Below, one piece after another: positions 25,790 to 33,873 of a stretch of 33,932 nucleotides of DNA. Position numbers and translations under genes: made by a program. The DNA comes from Thermoguttaceae bacterium (GTDB taxonomy: Bacteria; Planctomycetota; Planctomycetia; Pirellulales; Thermoguttaceae): contig JANXAQ010000210.1 of the NCBI GenBank assembly GCA_025062105.1, forward strand, positions 1-33,932, in the 5' to 3' direction. Positions within the stretch are counted from its first letter, which is position 1. Every line of letters begins with the position of its first letter. Under the pieces are notes generated by a model. It was not told the origin of the DNA. It did no database searches and saw nothing but the letters and a program-made list of their open reading frames with translations.

Positions 25790-25979
25790 GGAAAGCTTTG
25801 CATCATGCGAGGGAGATATTTTGACACCATTTCGGTTCCCTCCGGGGCTAGCCTAATATATGGAGTTGTTAGCATTGCTACCACTCTACATATAGTAAGT
25901 GTTTGGATAGGGCAGCCAAAGCATACGTGATTAGAAGTTCATTAAATTTCCTAAATGTTCAGGATTCTGGAGGATTCCC
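25790..25979 (-). repeat. R2 repeat, copy e (190 bp)
   Basis: Starts GGAAAGCTTTGCATCATGC and ends TCTGGAGGATTCC. The interior (GGGAGATATTTTGACACC, CTACATATAG, GTTTGGATAG, AATGTTCAGGATT) follows the R2 order. No clear target duplication. Confidence 0.75.
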
Positions 25980-26114
25980 TAGGTCCGTTTCATTTCAGGT
26001 AATAGTTCCGCTCCGCAAAACGGTTACCTGAAATGGTATTCTCCTACAAGCAGACACGCAGAAACGGATCCGACTGAAATTCTAGTGGGTCCATTGGGCA
26101 AGAGGGATCCTATA

Positions 26115-26260
26115 GTCAACTTCTCCATTTGCCCTAACTTATTTTTTCTACAGAAGTTACGAGTAACCATCCTTTTGTTCGCCAATTTCCCAAGTCCGGC
26201 AAATCCGAGGAGTTAAACCGATTCCCTTTCGGAAGGGAACCAAAATTGGCAAAAGGCAAG
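26115..26260 (+). repeat. R1 repeat, copy 13 (146 bp)
   Basis: The left end GTCAACTTCTCCATTT is diverged; the right end is GGCAAAAGGCAAG. It has two instructive stems: TAACTT/AAGTTA (P2) and TTCCCTT/AAGGGAA (26222-26239, P4). Both differ in sequence from copy 2 yet pair perfectly. Confidence 0.85.
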
Positions 26261-26299
26261 CTCACAATGGTAGCAAAATATCTCCTTCCCATGATGTAG

Positions 26300-26443
26300 C
26301 TCGACTTTTGCCATTTTGTAACTTTTTTATTTCAAGGAGTCAGGCTTTGAGGATTCTATGTTAAGCAAATTTCCTAGCTCCAATATTGTCAAAGAGTGCG
26401 GATATCCAAAAGAGCAGCACCCTGGAAATTGGCAAAAGTCGAG
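26300..26443 (+). repeat. R1 repeat, copy 14 (144 bp), with ATGTA duplication
   Basis: Starts CTCGACTTTTGCCATTTT and ends GGCAAAAGTCGAG. ATGTA is repeated at 26294-26298 and 26444-26448 (one extra G at the left junction). It lies 39 bp from copy 13. Confidence 0.88.
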
Positions 26444-26658
26444 ATGTAAAGGTTCCCAAATACAATCTTGATGTCAGCTTCCGCAAGGAGGACAAAAACA
26501 GGAGAGGTTGCTGGGAGAAAGAGGGGCTGGGTTGAAACCGTTTCCGGTCGGAGGCCCAAGCCCACCAAAACTCAAGCAAAACCGACCAGCATGGGCAAAA
26601 CCTCCCCAGACTGGGGACAACTTTTCACCAGAGGCAGAAAGAGGCAAGGGCGGCCGTT

Positions 26659-27921
26659 TTATTGGACGCCCCGTTCCAGGGCGGCCTGGACCACACGTTC
26701 GATGGCCAGTTCATAGGCGGCTTGCCGAAGAGTAATCTTCCGATCCTGTGCCCGCTCGGAGATCTGCCGATAAGCTTGGATAAGTTTGTCGGCCATACGG
26801 CTTAAGACCTCCTCCTTGGTCCAGTAAAACTCCTGACGGTTTTGGACCCATTCGAAATAGCTCACGGTTACGCCGCCGGCATTAGCTAGGATGTCCGGCA
26901 CCAGCCGAATACCCCGCTCTTCCAGAATTTCGCCGGCCCGAGCCGTGGTGGGACCGTTGGCCCCTTCGACCACCATGCGTGCCTGAATCTTCAGAGCCAA
27001 GTCGGCATCAATGGCATCTTCCAACGCAGCCGGAATAAGAAAATCACACGGAGCACATAAGACCGCTTCATGAGAAACGGTCTCCGCATAAGGGAACCCA
27101 ACTACGGAGCCGGTTCTACGCGCATATTCCAAAAGGGCCGGGATGTCCAGCCCATGCCGGTTCCACACCCCGCCCCCTAGATCCGAGACCGCCACCACTC
27201 GGACACCACGGCGCACCAGTTCCAAGGCGGCATGAGAACCCACATTGCCGAAACCCTGCACGGCCGCGGTGGCACCTTCCAGATCAATGCCCATTTCCTT
27301 AGCTGCCTCGGCCAAGACCACCACCACCCCAGTGCCGGTGGCTTCCCGCCGGCCTTGGCTTCCGCCCAGATCAATCGGTTTACCGGTTACCGTGCCCCGG
27401 GCGTACTCGCCGCTAATCATCCGCCACGTATGCACCATCCAGGCCATTTCCCGCTCGCCGGTATTGACATCCGGAGCAGGCATGTCCGTGTTGGGGCCAA
27501 CATCCCTGGCCAGAACAATAGCAAACTTCTTGGTAAGCCGCTCCTTCTCCGCCAACGACAGACTCTTATAATCGACGGCAATTCCGCCCTTAGCGCCGCC
27601 GAAGGGAATATTAACCACCGCCGTCTTCAAATACATCCAAAAAGCTAAAGCAGTGATTTCGTCCAGGTTGACCTTGGGATGGAACCGAAGCCCACCCTTA
27701 TAAGGACCCAAATCGTCGTTAAATTGCACCCGATAAGCCGAATAGACGGCAATGGTGCCGTCATCCCGCTGAAGCGTCAGCCGATAGATGATCGACTTAT
27801 CTGGTGTGGTCAGTCGCTCCAGAAGCGCTAAACCAGGATACCGCTCCTCCAGCCGAAGCGGCGCTGCATATTGCAGAAAAAGTCCCTTGGCCCGCTCAAA
27901 AAGAGAAAATCCTGTTTCCAT
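26659..27921 (-). CDS. gdhA: Glu/Leu/Phe/Val dehydrogenase family, probable glutamate dehydrogenase
   Basis: Reversibly aminates 2-oxoglutarate to glutamate with NAD(P)H. The 420 residues fit the hexameric bacterial and archaeal type. It shows GPYKGGLRFHPKVN (72-85), Lys99 in MYLKTAVVNIPFGGAKGG with Lys111, PAPDVNTGEREMAW with Asp151, and a C-terminal nucleotide-binding QGFGNVGSHAA. The leucine or phenylalanine enzymes are shorter, so glutamate is the likely substrate. Cofactor preference cannot be read by eye. It supplies or uses the glutamate needed by IlvE and ArgD, but is not in an operon with them. AGAAGG lies just before the ATG, and R1 copy 15 begins 54 bp upstream of it. Confidence 0.92.
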   Translation of the reverse strand: METGFSLFERAKGLFLQYAAPLRLEERYPGLALLERLTTPDKSIIYRLTLQRDDGTIAVYSAYRVQFNDDLGPYKGGLRFHPKVNLDEITALAFWMYLKTAVVNIPFGGAKGGIAVDYKSLSLAEKERLTKKFAIVLARDVGPNTDMPAPDVNTGEREMAWMVHTWRMISGEYARGTVTGKPIDLGGSQGRREATGTGVVVVLAEAAKEMGIDLEGATAAVQGFGNVGSHAALELVRRGVRVVAVSDLGGGVWNRHGLDIPALLEYARRTGSVVGFPYAETVSHEAVLCAPCDFLIPAALEDAIDADLALKIQARMVVEGANGPTTARAGEILEERGIRLVPDILANAGGVTVSYFEWVQNRQEFYWTKEEVLSRMADKLIQAYRQISERAQDRKITLRQAAYELAIERVVQAALERGVQ

Positions 27922-27974
27922 ACCTTCTGATACTACAGAAACTGAGGAACCATGAAAATCTCTCTCTGCCTTAG

Positions 27975-28122
27975 CTCGACTTTTGCCAATTTCCCTAACT
28001 TATTTCGTTTCCAGGAGTTAGGGCGCGGCTACTTTTTATCCACACGATTTCTTAACTCCAATAATTCCAAGAAGTTAGAACTTTCCCCGTTCGTCCAGAG
28101 GCTTAAAATGGCAAAAGTCAAG
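27975..28122 (+). repeat. R1 repeat, copy 15 (148 bp)
   Basis: Starts CTCGACTTTTGCCAATTT and ends GGCAAAAGTCAAG. The P2 stem CTAACT/AGTTAG is perfect. Flanks CTTAG and CTTAA match at four of five bases. It lies just upstream of gdh and 5 bp from an R5 copy. Confidence 0.88.
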
Positions 28123-28127
28123 CTTAA

Positions 28128-28284
28128 AGGCTGTCCTAAAAAGCATTTTCTGTGATGAAAGGATGTTCCCTTTCCAAATTCCCCAGAATCCCCAAAGCCC
28201 CTGTTTTTAAGGCGTGTCGAGGGTAGGAGCCGGTCGGCCAAAACCCATTGGAAACCGCCCCAAATCCCAATTTCAGGAGAGCAT
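28128..28284 (+). repeat. R5 repeat, copy 3 (157 bp)
   Basis: Starts AGGCTGTCCTAAAAAGC and ends TTTCAGGAGAGCAT. The interior TTTTCTGTGATGAAAGGATG, GTGTCGAGGGTAGGAGCC and GGTCGGCCAAAACCCAT matches copy 1. Flanks CTTAA and CTTAT match at four of five bases. Confidence 0.75.
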
Positions 28285-28478
28285 CTTATTAGAAACATTT
28301 CCAGTTTCCGAGATTGGTCCCTGGAAGCTCTAACATCCTTTACAGTCTATTTTACCGAGCTCTGCCGAATGGACTACGTCAGCCCAAAACCAGACCACCG
28401 AAATTCCGGTGCAGGAGGGCCTGGTAGCAAATAACATATAACATACCGCCTGTGCTGCTTTATATACAGCCCGGGTAC
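28285..28478. other. Intergenic DNA, nothing recognised
   Basis: AT-rich, without open frames of note. It lies between R5 copy 3 and R8 copy 2. Confidence 0.4.
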
Positions 28479-28756
28479 GGCTAATTTTTTGTGCTCGGTC
28501 TAGGAAAGAAGGAGAAGATAGCTAGTGCCCCAATCGGATCCCACTGCCTCGGTCTGGCAACTCCAGGAACAAAAAACTCCGTAGTCCAGAGCTAGCCCCT
28601 ATCGGTTTCTGCACAGAAGTCTAAATCTCCTTATCCGGAAGCAAAACTTCCAAGTAAAATGAGTAGCCCTGTGCAAAGCTGAATTTTCTTGGTTAAGCTT
28701 GTTTTGCTCATGGTATTCTATTTTGCCGAATTGAACCACAAAATTTCAGCTGCCCC
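28479..28756 (+). repeat. R8 repeat, copy 2, uninterrupted
   Basis: Matches 9421-9632 and 9787-9835 in block order, without the R1 insertion. Its end CTATTTTGCC, then CCACAAAATTTCAGC, recurs once more at 9951-9987, upstream of ilvE. Confidence 0.65.
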
Positions 28757-28767
28757 CGAAGTGTGAC

Positions 28768-28788
28768 AAAACTGGCAAAAGTTGTGCT
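28768..28788 (-). repeat. R1 terminal fragment
   Basis: AAAACTGGCAAAAGTTGTGCT matches the right end of R1 only. Confidence 0.45.
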
Positions 28789-29142
28789 ACCAAGGTATGG
28801 GAGTCCCTGCGGTTTGGAGAGCCCCCATACGGCTACAGTCGGGAAAGCACTACTGGCGTTATAATTGGTAGAAAGGTCATAAAAGGTTTTATCGGCAAAA
28901 GATCGCTTTTTAGTTTGGCCAGCGGTAGCTTAGTTTGGCCAACCTAGAGAAAACAAATATATATACTTTTAAAGGAGACGAGCACCGCCGACGCCTAATC
29001 GAAGACTAGATATAGCGGAAAAAAAACTGCCGAGAAAAGCGATTTTCGGCCAGCCTCTGGTAGTGGAAAAACTCCAGAGACTGGGCAGAATTATACTTTC
29101 CGAAAAGTTCCTTTTGATGAAGGTAAATTTGCTTCGGAAGCG
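28789..29142. other. Intergenic DNA, no gene recognised
   Basis: It holds a hairpin with GTATGGG and CCCATAC arms near 28793-28827, and two phrases TAGTTTGGCC near 28912 and 28932. No coding potential is seen. Confidence 0.4.
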
Positions 29143-29215
29143 GCTTGGCTTTAGCGGCTGCCAGCCAGGCCCTTTCGGATCCCTAGCAGCCTAACCTGTT
29201 GGAAGGGCATAGGTT
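29143..29215 (+). repeat. R3 repeat, partial copy 3
   Basis: GCGGCTGCCAGCCAGGCCCTTT, then CCTAGCAGC and TAACCTG, matches the first third of R3 at 31795. Confidence 0.6.
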
Positions 29216-29219
29216 ACAA

Positions 29220-29366
29220 CTTGACTTTTGGCATTTTTGGCCCTGCCTTACAAAAAGAGGTTCTAACTGCTTGCAAATGTTGGAGTTAGGAAAATGGGAT
29301 AGCAAAAAGAGATATCGCCGCAACTCTCGGAGCCAAAAGCAGTTAGGGAAAATGGAAAACGGCAAG
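29220..29366 (-). repeat. R1 repeat, copy 16 (147 bp)
   Basis: Starts CTTGACTTTTGGCATTTTT and ends GGAAAACGGCAAG. The P3 stem CTAACT/AGTTAG is perfect. It begins 4 bp after the R3 fragment. Confidence 0.85.
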
Positions 29367-29726
29367 CTAAGAAATGCCTCAGTACCGAAGGCGAAACCAG
29401 GAAACCAGAAGGCAGACGGACAGCTGCTGGCTTCGAATCTGTTCTGCCCTGCCGTCCTAAGGCCTTCGGGCCAAAAGCCGTTTCCGGAGGCATTGTCTTA
29501 GCCAATACGAGCATCTGGCAGAGAGGAGAGCGGCGGGGGTTGCATGTCGGCGGAAATGAGCGGAAATGAGATGATTTTTGCTTTCTTGGATGGCAGTTGG
29601 ATAGCCGGTGGAGTTATTTGGGGAAAATGTACCTGCAACGGTACTCTCCGAAAAATCGGATTCCGATGCACAATCCGTTGGGATGGAGGAATCGGTTTCG
29701 TTTCAGCTAAACAGTCAAAATAGATC
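29367..29726. other. Leader region of the diguanylate cyclase gene
   Basis: No gene is seen. GGAAATGAGC/GGAAATGAGA is a tandem 10-bp repeat near 29551-29570. No clear ribosome-binding site precedes the ATG at 29727. Confidence 0.4.
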
Positions 29727-31304
29727 ATGGATTCTTTGTGGGTGGATTTAGGAATTTTGCTTTTTGTGGCAGGGGCGGGTGCCTTTGCAGGCTGGGTAGC
29801 CCGTTGGGTGTTTGTGGGTGGAGTTGGGGGTTCAGAGAAAGCCCCCCCAGGGCCCGAACAGCTCCGCCAGGTGGGTGAAATCCTTTCTCATTTGCAACAA
29901 TTGGCTGGGCGGGTGGCCGCCGACGTGGGCCAGCACACCCATCGGGTGGAAACCATCAGCGAGCAGTTACACTCGGCCGACAAACCAGCACCGGATGTAG
30001 TGGTTCGGGCGATCGGCCAACTGCTGGAAGCCAACACCCAGATGCAGCAAAAGCTGGCAGCAGCTGAACAACAGCTTCAAGAGCAGGCCAAGCAGATCGA
30101 AGCGCACATTACGGCAGCCCGTACCGATGCTTTGACAGGCCTAGCCAACCGCCGGGCGTTCGACGAAGAACTGGCTCGCCGTCATGCCGAGTTCCAACGT
30201 CTCAAGAAGACTTTCTCCGTCATTATGGTGGACGTCGATCACTTCAAGAAGTTTAACGACACCTACGGCCACCAAGCAGGCGATGAGGTGCTCCGGCAGG
30301 TGGCCCGCATCCTACGAGACCATAGCCGGGCTATGGACTTGGTGGCCCGCTACGGCGGCGAAGAGTTCGCCCTGATCTGCCCCGCTGCTTCGGCCGATGT
30401 ACTGAAGGAACATGCCGAACGGCTCCGGCAGGCCATCGAAGCAATGCTGTTGGACTTTGAAGGAAAAAAAATCCGGGTCACAGCTAGTTTTGGGTTGGCT
30501 CATCTGTTGCCCGGCGAAGAAGCCAACAAACTGGTGGAACGGGCCGACCAAGCCCTCTATGCTTCTAAACAAGCTGGCAGAAACTGCGTCCACTGGCATG
30601 ATGGCCAAAGGATCCTCCCCTATCAGGCCACTCAACCTACCCAGACAACCAAGAGCAATCCCTCGGCAGATCCTTCTTCAAACACTTACCCAGTACCCTG
30701 CCAGGAAATGGGAAAACCTCTGGCAGCTAATCAACTGGTAAATCCTGCTCGAAAAGAGATCCCTTCTGATCAGGCTCTACTCCCGCAGCCTTTGGAATCG
30801 TTTCACAGTCGCTCGGATTTTTGTGTGATTTTGGGGCGTCGGCTGGCCGAGTGGCGAAGGACCCGTCGGCCGCTTTCGGTGCTTTTGCTTCAGGTGGATA
30901 ATTATTTAGAATTGGCGGCCAAATATGGGCTGCAAGCGGCTCAACTGACGCTCCGGGCCACCTCCCAATTCTTACAAGCAGCGGTTCGGCAAATGGATGT
31001 AATCGCCCAGTACGATAACTCTACGTTCGCTCTGCTGCTGCCTGAGGCTTCCTTGAAGAATGTGGCCGATATAGCGGAGCGGCTTCGTGAGGCCATCTGC
31101 CGATGCAAACTCCCGCTAGGGAGCTGCTGGGAACGGATCACCGTCAGCATTGGTGCCGCCGAGGTTACCCTCACCGACGATCTCCAACGTCTTTTAGAAC
31201 GCTGTGAAGAAGCATTAGAACAAGCACGCTCTTCCGGCGGCAACCGGGTGTGTGTGCACACCGGCCAAAAGGCTGAACTAGTCGAAGCCTCTGTAGAAAG
31301 CTAG
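29727..31304 (+). CDS. Membrane diguanylate cyclase with a second, degenerate GGDEF domain
   Basis: Makes cyclic di-GMP from GTP. Of 525 residues, one membrane segment lies at about 7-30, then a Gln/Ala-rich, probably coiled-coil stretch at about 95-130. The first GGDEF domain follows at about 131-295: DALTGLANRRAFD, VDVDHFKKFNDTYGHQAGDEVL with the metal-binding Asp residues, and the active GGEEF at 210-214. RAMD (201-204) lies five residues before it, the position of the inhibitory c-di-GMP I-site. A linker of about 70 residues leads to a second GGDEF-like fold (about 365-515) where the signature reads YDNSTFA and the half-sites are lost, so it is probably a binding or regulatory domain. No sensor domain is recognised. 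The gene stands alone; no phosphodiesterase is near. Confidence 0.9.
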   Translation: MDSLWVDLGILLFVAGAGAFAGWVARWVFVGGVGGSEKAPPGPEQLRQVGEILSHLQQLAGRVAADVGQHTHRVETISEQLHSADKPAPDVVVRAIGQLLEANTQMQQKLAAAEQQLQEQAKQIEAHITAARTDALTGLANRRAFDEELARRHAEFQRLKKTFSVIMVDVDHFKKFNDTYGHQAGDEVLRQVARILRDHSRAMDLVARYGGEEFALICPAASADVLKEHAERLRQAIEAMLLDFEGKKIRVTASFGLAHLLPGEEANKLVERADQALYASKQAGRNCVHWHDGQRILPYQATQPTQTTKSNPSADPSSNTYPVPCQEMGKPLAANQLVNPARKEIPSDQALLPQPLESFHSRSDFCVILGRRLAEWRRTRRPLSVLLLQVDNYLELAAKYGLQAAQLTLRATSQFLQAAVRQMDVIAQYDNSTFALLLPEASLKNVADIAERLREAICRCKLPLGSCWERITVSIGAAEVTLTDDLQRLLERCEEALEQARSSGGNRVCVHTGQKAELVEASVES

Positions 31305-31378
31305 TCTGATGCCAAAACTTCCGCAAGAAAAGAGTTCTTCGGCTTCTTCCTATTTAAAATAGCTATTCGAATAAAAAA

Positions 31379-31708
31379 GGAACTTCTGCAAAATCCTGAA
31401 CATGTCGTGGCCTTCATAAGCTTTTGATTCGGTGGGTGTTAGCTCGACTTTTGCCCTTTTCCCTAACTGATTTTACTGCTGACAGTTACGACGAAACTCC
31501 TCTTTGTTCACCTAATTTCCTAACTCCAATAGTTACAAGGAGTTAGAACAGTCCTCTGCCAGGGCGAAGCCAAAAATGGCAAAACTCGAGGTTAGCTGCC
31601 TCCATCTAAACACCTACTCCAACCAGGGTGCTAGCAGCGCTGCAACCGTATTAGCCACGGGCGGAAGGAAGTACACTCAGATAAAAATATCGCCTTTGAA
31701 TTATGCAG
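31379..31708 (+). repeat. R2 repeat, copy g, split by R1 copy 17
   Basis: The left part begins GGAACTTCTGCAAAATCCTG. After the R1 insertion it resumes with GTTAGCTGCC, GGGTGCTAGCAGCGCTGCAACC and ATCGCCTTTGAATTATGCAG. Its right terminus is replaced by R1 copy 18. Confidence 0.82.
31443..31590 (+). repeat. R1 repeat, copy 17 (148 bp), with GTTAG target duplication
   Basis: Starts CTCGACTTTTGCCCTTTT and ends GGCAAAACTCGAG. GTTAG flanks it (31438-31442 and 31591-31595) inside R2 copy g. Intact R2 at 3474 has a single matching site, CCTGTAGCTGCC. The stems TAACTG/CAGTTA and CTAACTCC/GGAGTTAG are perfect. Confidence 0.93.
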
Positions 31709-31790
31709 CTCGACTTTTGCTATTTTTGTAACTTCTTTTATTTCCTGTACGTTGCGAAAAATTCCCCTTTAGGGGAGTTAAATTGCTCTG
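31709..31790 (+). repeat. R1 repeat, copy 18, truncated at its right end
   Basis: CTCGACTTTTGCTATTTTTG and AACTTCTTTTATTTCC match the R1 left half, starting exactly at the end of R2 copy g. After GGGGAGTTAAA the sequence passes into R3 without a right terminal repeat. Confidence 0.75.
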
Positions 31791-31794
31791 GGGC

Positions 31795-31984
31795 CGGCTT
31801 ACCTTCAGCGGCAGCCAGCCAGGCCCTTTGGATTGGCTAGCAGCGTAACCTATGGGAAGACCATAAGTTCCCACGAGCCATTTTGGTAGGGTCTTGGGCG
31901 GGGGCTTAGAAGTTGGAAATTCTCTTCGGAAATGGGCGGCCCGGTTGGGCTGGCTCCATCACTTCTGCCCCTGCAGAATGATTT
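31795..31984 (+). repeat. R3 intergenic repeat, copy 2
   Basis: Shares with 7580-7795 the ordered blocks CAGCGG/CAGCCAGCCA, ATTTTGGTAGG, CTTCGG, GGGCGGCCCGGTTGGGC and CTTCTGCCCC. It ends just downstream of the minus-strand STN-like gene. Confidence 0.6.
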
Positions 31985-31999
31985 TCCAGAAAGTACAGT

Positions 32000-33586
32000 T
32001 CAATAGTTAGGCCCATCCGGTTTTGCCTTACTTACTTCACCCGGGGCTTTGGAAATCTCTGGCCCGGCTGCCTGGGTAAGCTCCTGCAGCAGCCGTGCCA
32101 CTTCCAGATGGCCCGACCAGGTCTGATACACGCACAATACCGGTTTACCTCGCACCAGTAAACTCTCCAAGCAACCTGCACCTGCTATCCCTCCGCTGGA
32201 CCACTTCCCAGTCTCTTTCCAACTCCCAGGACACACCGAGTCATAGATGACTTCTTGGAGTTTTTTCAATTCCTCTTGCCAGTTAGATTCTTCCAGGCCG
32301 GCAGGTAGCAGCTCCTCTACCGAATAAACACGGGCGACCAGATGCTTTTGGGCTTCCTCCCGGCTGGTGATCCAAATCACTTCATGGCGAATGGTCCATG
32401 CCAGATCCAGAGGTTCTAAGAGCCAATCTAAAATAGCCCGGAGGGAAACATTTTGGACGGGAATATCCACTTCCCTATCCAAGTCCACTCCCTTCGATTT
32501 CAACTCCCGCTGGTCTAAAACAATCGGAATCCGATAGATTTCGCTTAGCCACACGATGAGGTCGCCGAAGCCACCAGTGGGAACCTCTTCCTTAGGAGGT
32601 TTTCCCAAAGCTTCTAGTAGTTCTGTTTCGGCCTGGCGGGATCGTTCCGCCAAGCCGGATAAGCTTGCCGCCAAGGAAGATTTCTTCCGAGCCAGCTCTG
32701 CCCCGGGCGCTGCAGAGGGACTTTCCGACGGCGCCACTTCGGGCAAGGCAGACTGCTTAGCTTTTGAGTCGCTAGGAGGGCCATTTTGCTTGGCGGGTTC
32801 CGGCTGAGCCGCTTCCCGGAGGTCTTCTAGCAGACGCATGATTTCCAAATGGACCGCCCAGGTGTGGCTGATCACCAACACCGGTTTGCCCCGAAGGATC
32901 AATGGCTGGATCGTTCCTGGCCCACCCACATTGGACCATTTCTGTGGCACCACCGTCGAGGTGATCACATCGATCAACTCCTCCAGATGCCCACGGGGGT
33001 CTTCCTTAGATTCTCCAAGAAGATCTGCCACCTCATAAACCCGAGCCACGAGGTGCTCTTCCGCCTTGTTACTGGAAGTAATCCAGAGGCTGCCGCTGCG
33101 AATCGTCCAGGCCAAATCCAACGGTTCCAGCACCTGTTCTAAAATCGCCCGGAAAGAGCCATCTTTTCGGTGGATGGTAATAGGATGGGTCTCGTCAATG
33201 CCTATCTCTTTGATTCCGTGGGTATCCAGAACGATTGAAATTTTATGCCGATCGTGCCAATATTTGATCACATCTTTCAGGGGCATCTCGGCAAACTCGG
33301 CTTCGGACGGTTCGGCCAGGGCCTTCAGGATGGCGGCCTCGACCTGCTTGGAGTCAACTGGAACAGCCTCCGTCGGTTTGGCTGGCGGGGTTGGGGAGGG
33401 GGGTTGCTTCGGAAGCGGTGGGGTGGGCAAAGGTGGTTCCTTCGGCTCTGCAGCCGGAGGGGTTGCAGATGCGGGTTTTGCCGGTTCTGCAGCCGACCCC
33501 GCCTCTCCAGCCAACACCTGTCCTACCATCAGCCCCCAGCCTATCCCAACAGCCAATACCAGCCAAAAGAACACCAACCGTTTCAT
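32000..33586 (-). CDS. Exported protein with two STN-like repeat units (function unknown)
   Basis: A protein of about 528 residues with an N-terminal signal sequence (MKRLVFFWLVLAVGIGWGLMVGQVLA), then a Pro/Ala/Lys-rich stretch to about 75. Two related units of about 180 residues follow (about 82-260 and 320-506). Each contains IVLD, a PLD-type block LEPLDLAWTIR, WITS, HLVARVY and, near its end, LRGKPVL or VRGKPVL and W-HLE. The first half of each unit resembles the secretin/TonB short N-terminal (STN) fold: a domain in which a small-residue segment recruits a partner. There is no pore domain. Its role is unknown; envelope-located ligand or scaffold binding is an inference. Two in-frame ATGs are possible; GAGGAGG lies seven bases before the second, which I use. 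R1 copy 19 starts about 80 bp upstream. Confidence 0.75.
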   Translation of the reverse strand: MKRLVFFWLVLAVGIGWGLMVGQVLAGEAGSAAEPAKPASATPPAAEPKEPPLPTPPLPKQPPSPTPPAKPTEAVPVDSKQVEAAILKALAEPSEAEFAEMPLKDVIKYWHDRHKISIVLDTHGIKEIGIDETHPITIHRKDGSFRAILEQVLEPLDLAWTIRSGSLWITSSNKAEEHLVARVYEVADLLGESKEDPRGHLEELIDVITSTVVPQKWSNVGGPGTIQPLILRGKPVLVISHTWAVHLEIMRLLEDLREAAQPEPAKQNGPPSDSKAKQSALPEVAPSESPSAAPGAELARKKSSLAASLSGLAERSRQAETELLEALGKPPKEEVPTGGFGDLIVWLSEIYRIPIVLDQRELKSKGVDLDREVDIPVQNVSLRAILDWLLEPLDLAWTIRHEVIWITSREEAQKHLVARVYSVEELLPAGLEESNWQEELKKLQEVIYDSVCPGSWKETGKWSSGGIAGAGCLESLLVRGKPVLCVYQTWSGHLEVARLLQELTQAAGPEISKAPGEVSKAKPDGPNY

Positions 33587-33663
33587 TCCCATGCCTCCTC
33601 GAAAAGAATCCAGGAAAAGAGAAAATCTGTTCCGCCCTACCTAGAATAGGAACACTGCTTCAA

Positions 33664-33811
33664 CTGGACTTTTGCCATTTTCCGTAACTGCCTTTGTTTC
33701 CAACAGTTACGAGGAAGCCGCCCTTTCTTCAACCAATTTCCTACCCTCAGTAGTTACAAGGAGTTAGAGGATTGCTCTTTGGAAGGGAGGTCAACATGGG
33801 CAAAAGTCGAG
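33664..33811 (+). repeat. R1 repeat, copy 19 (148 bp)
   Basis: Starts CTGGACTTTTGCCATTTT and ends GGGCAAAAGTCGAG. Its P2 stem is GTAACTG/CAGTTAC, where the outer C-G of other copies is replaced by G-C. It lies between the STN-like gene and the partial gene at the edge. Confidence 0.88.
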
Positions 33812-33873
33812 TTTAGAACAACTTTTAGTATATCCACCCAAATAAGAGGATGCAATCCAATAGCGTCCCCCGG

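Noticed and set aside
33066-33644. 192-codon plus-strand frame
   Set aside because: Antisense to the STN-like gene; Gly/Ser-rich product is the mirror of its proline-rich region.
1398-33811. CRISPR-like array
   Set aside because: The repeats are about 148 bp, in both orientations, irregularly spaced and between genes, with no cas genes.
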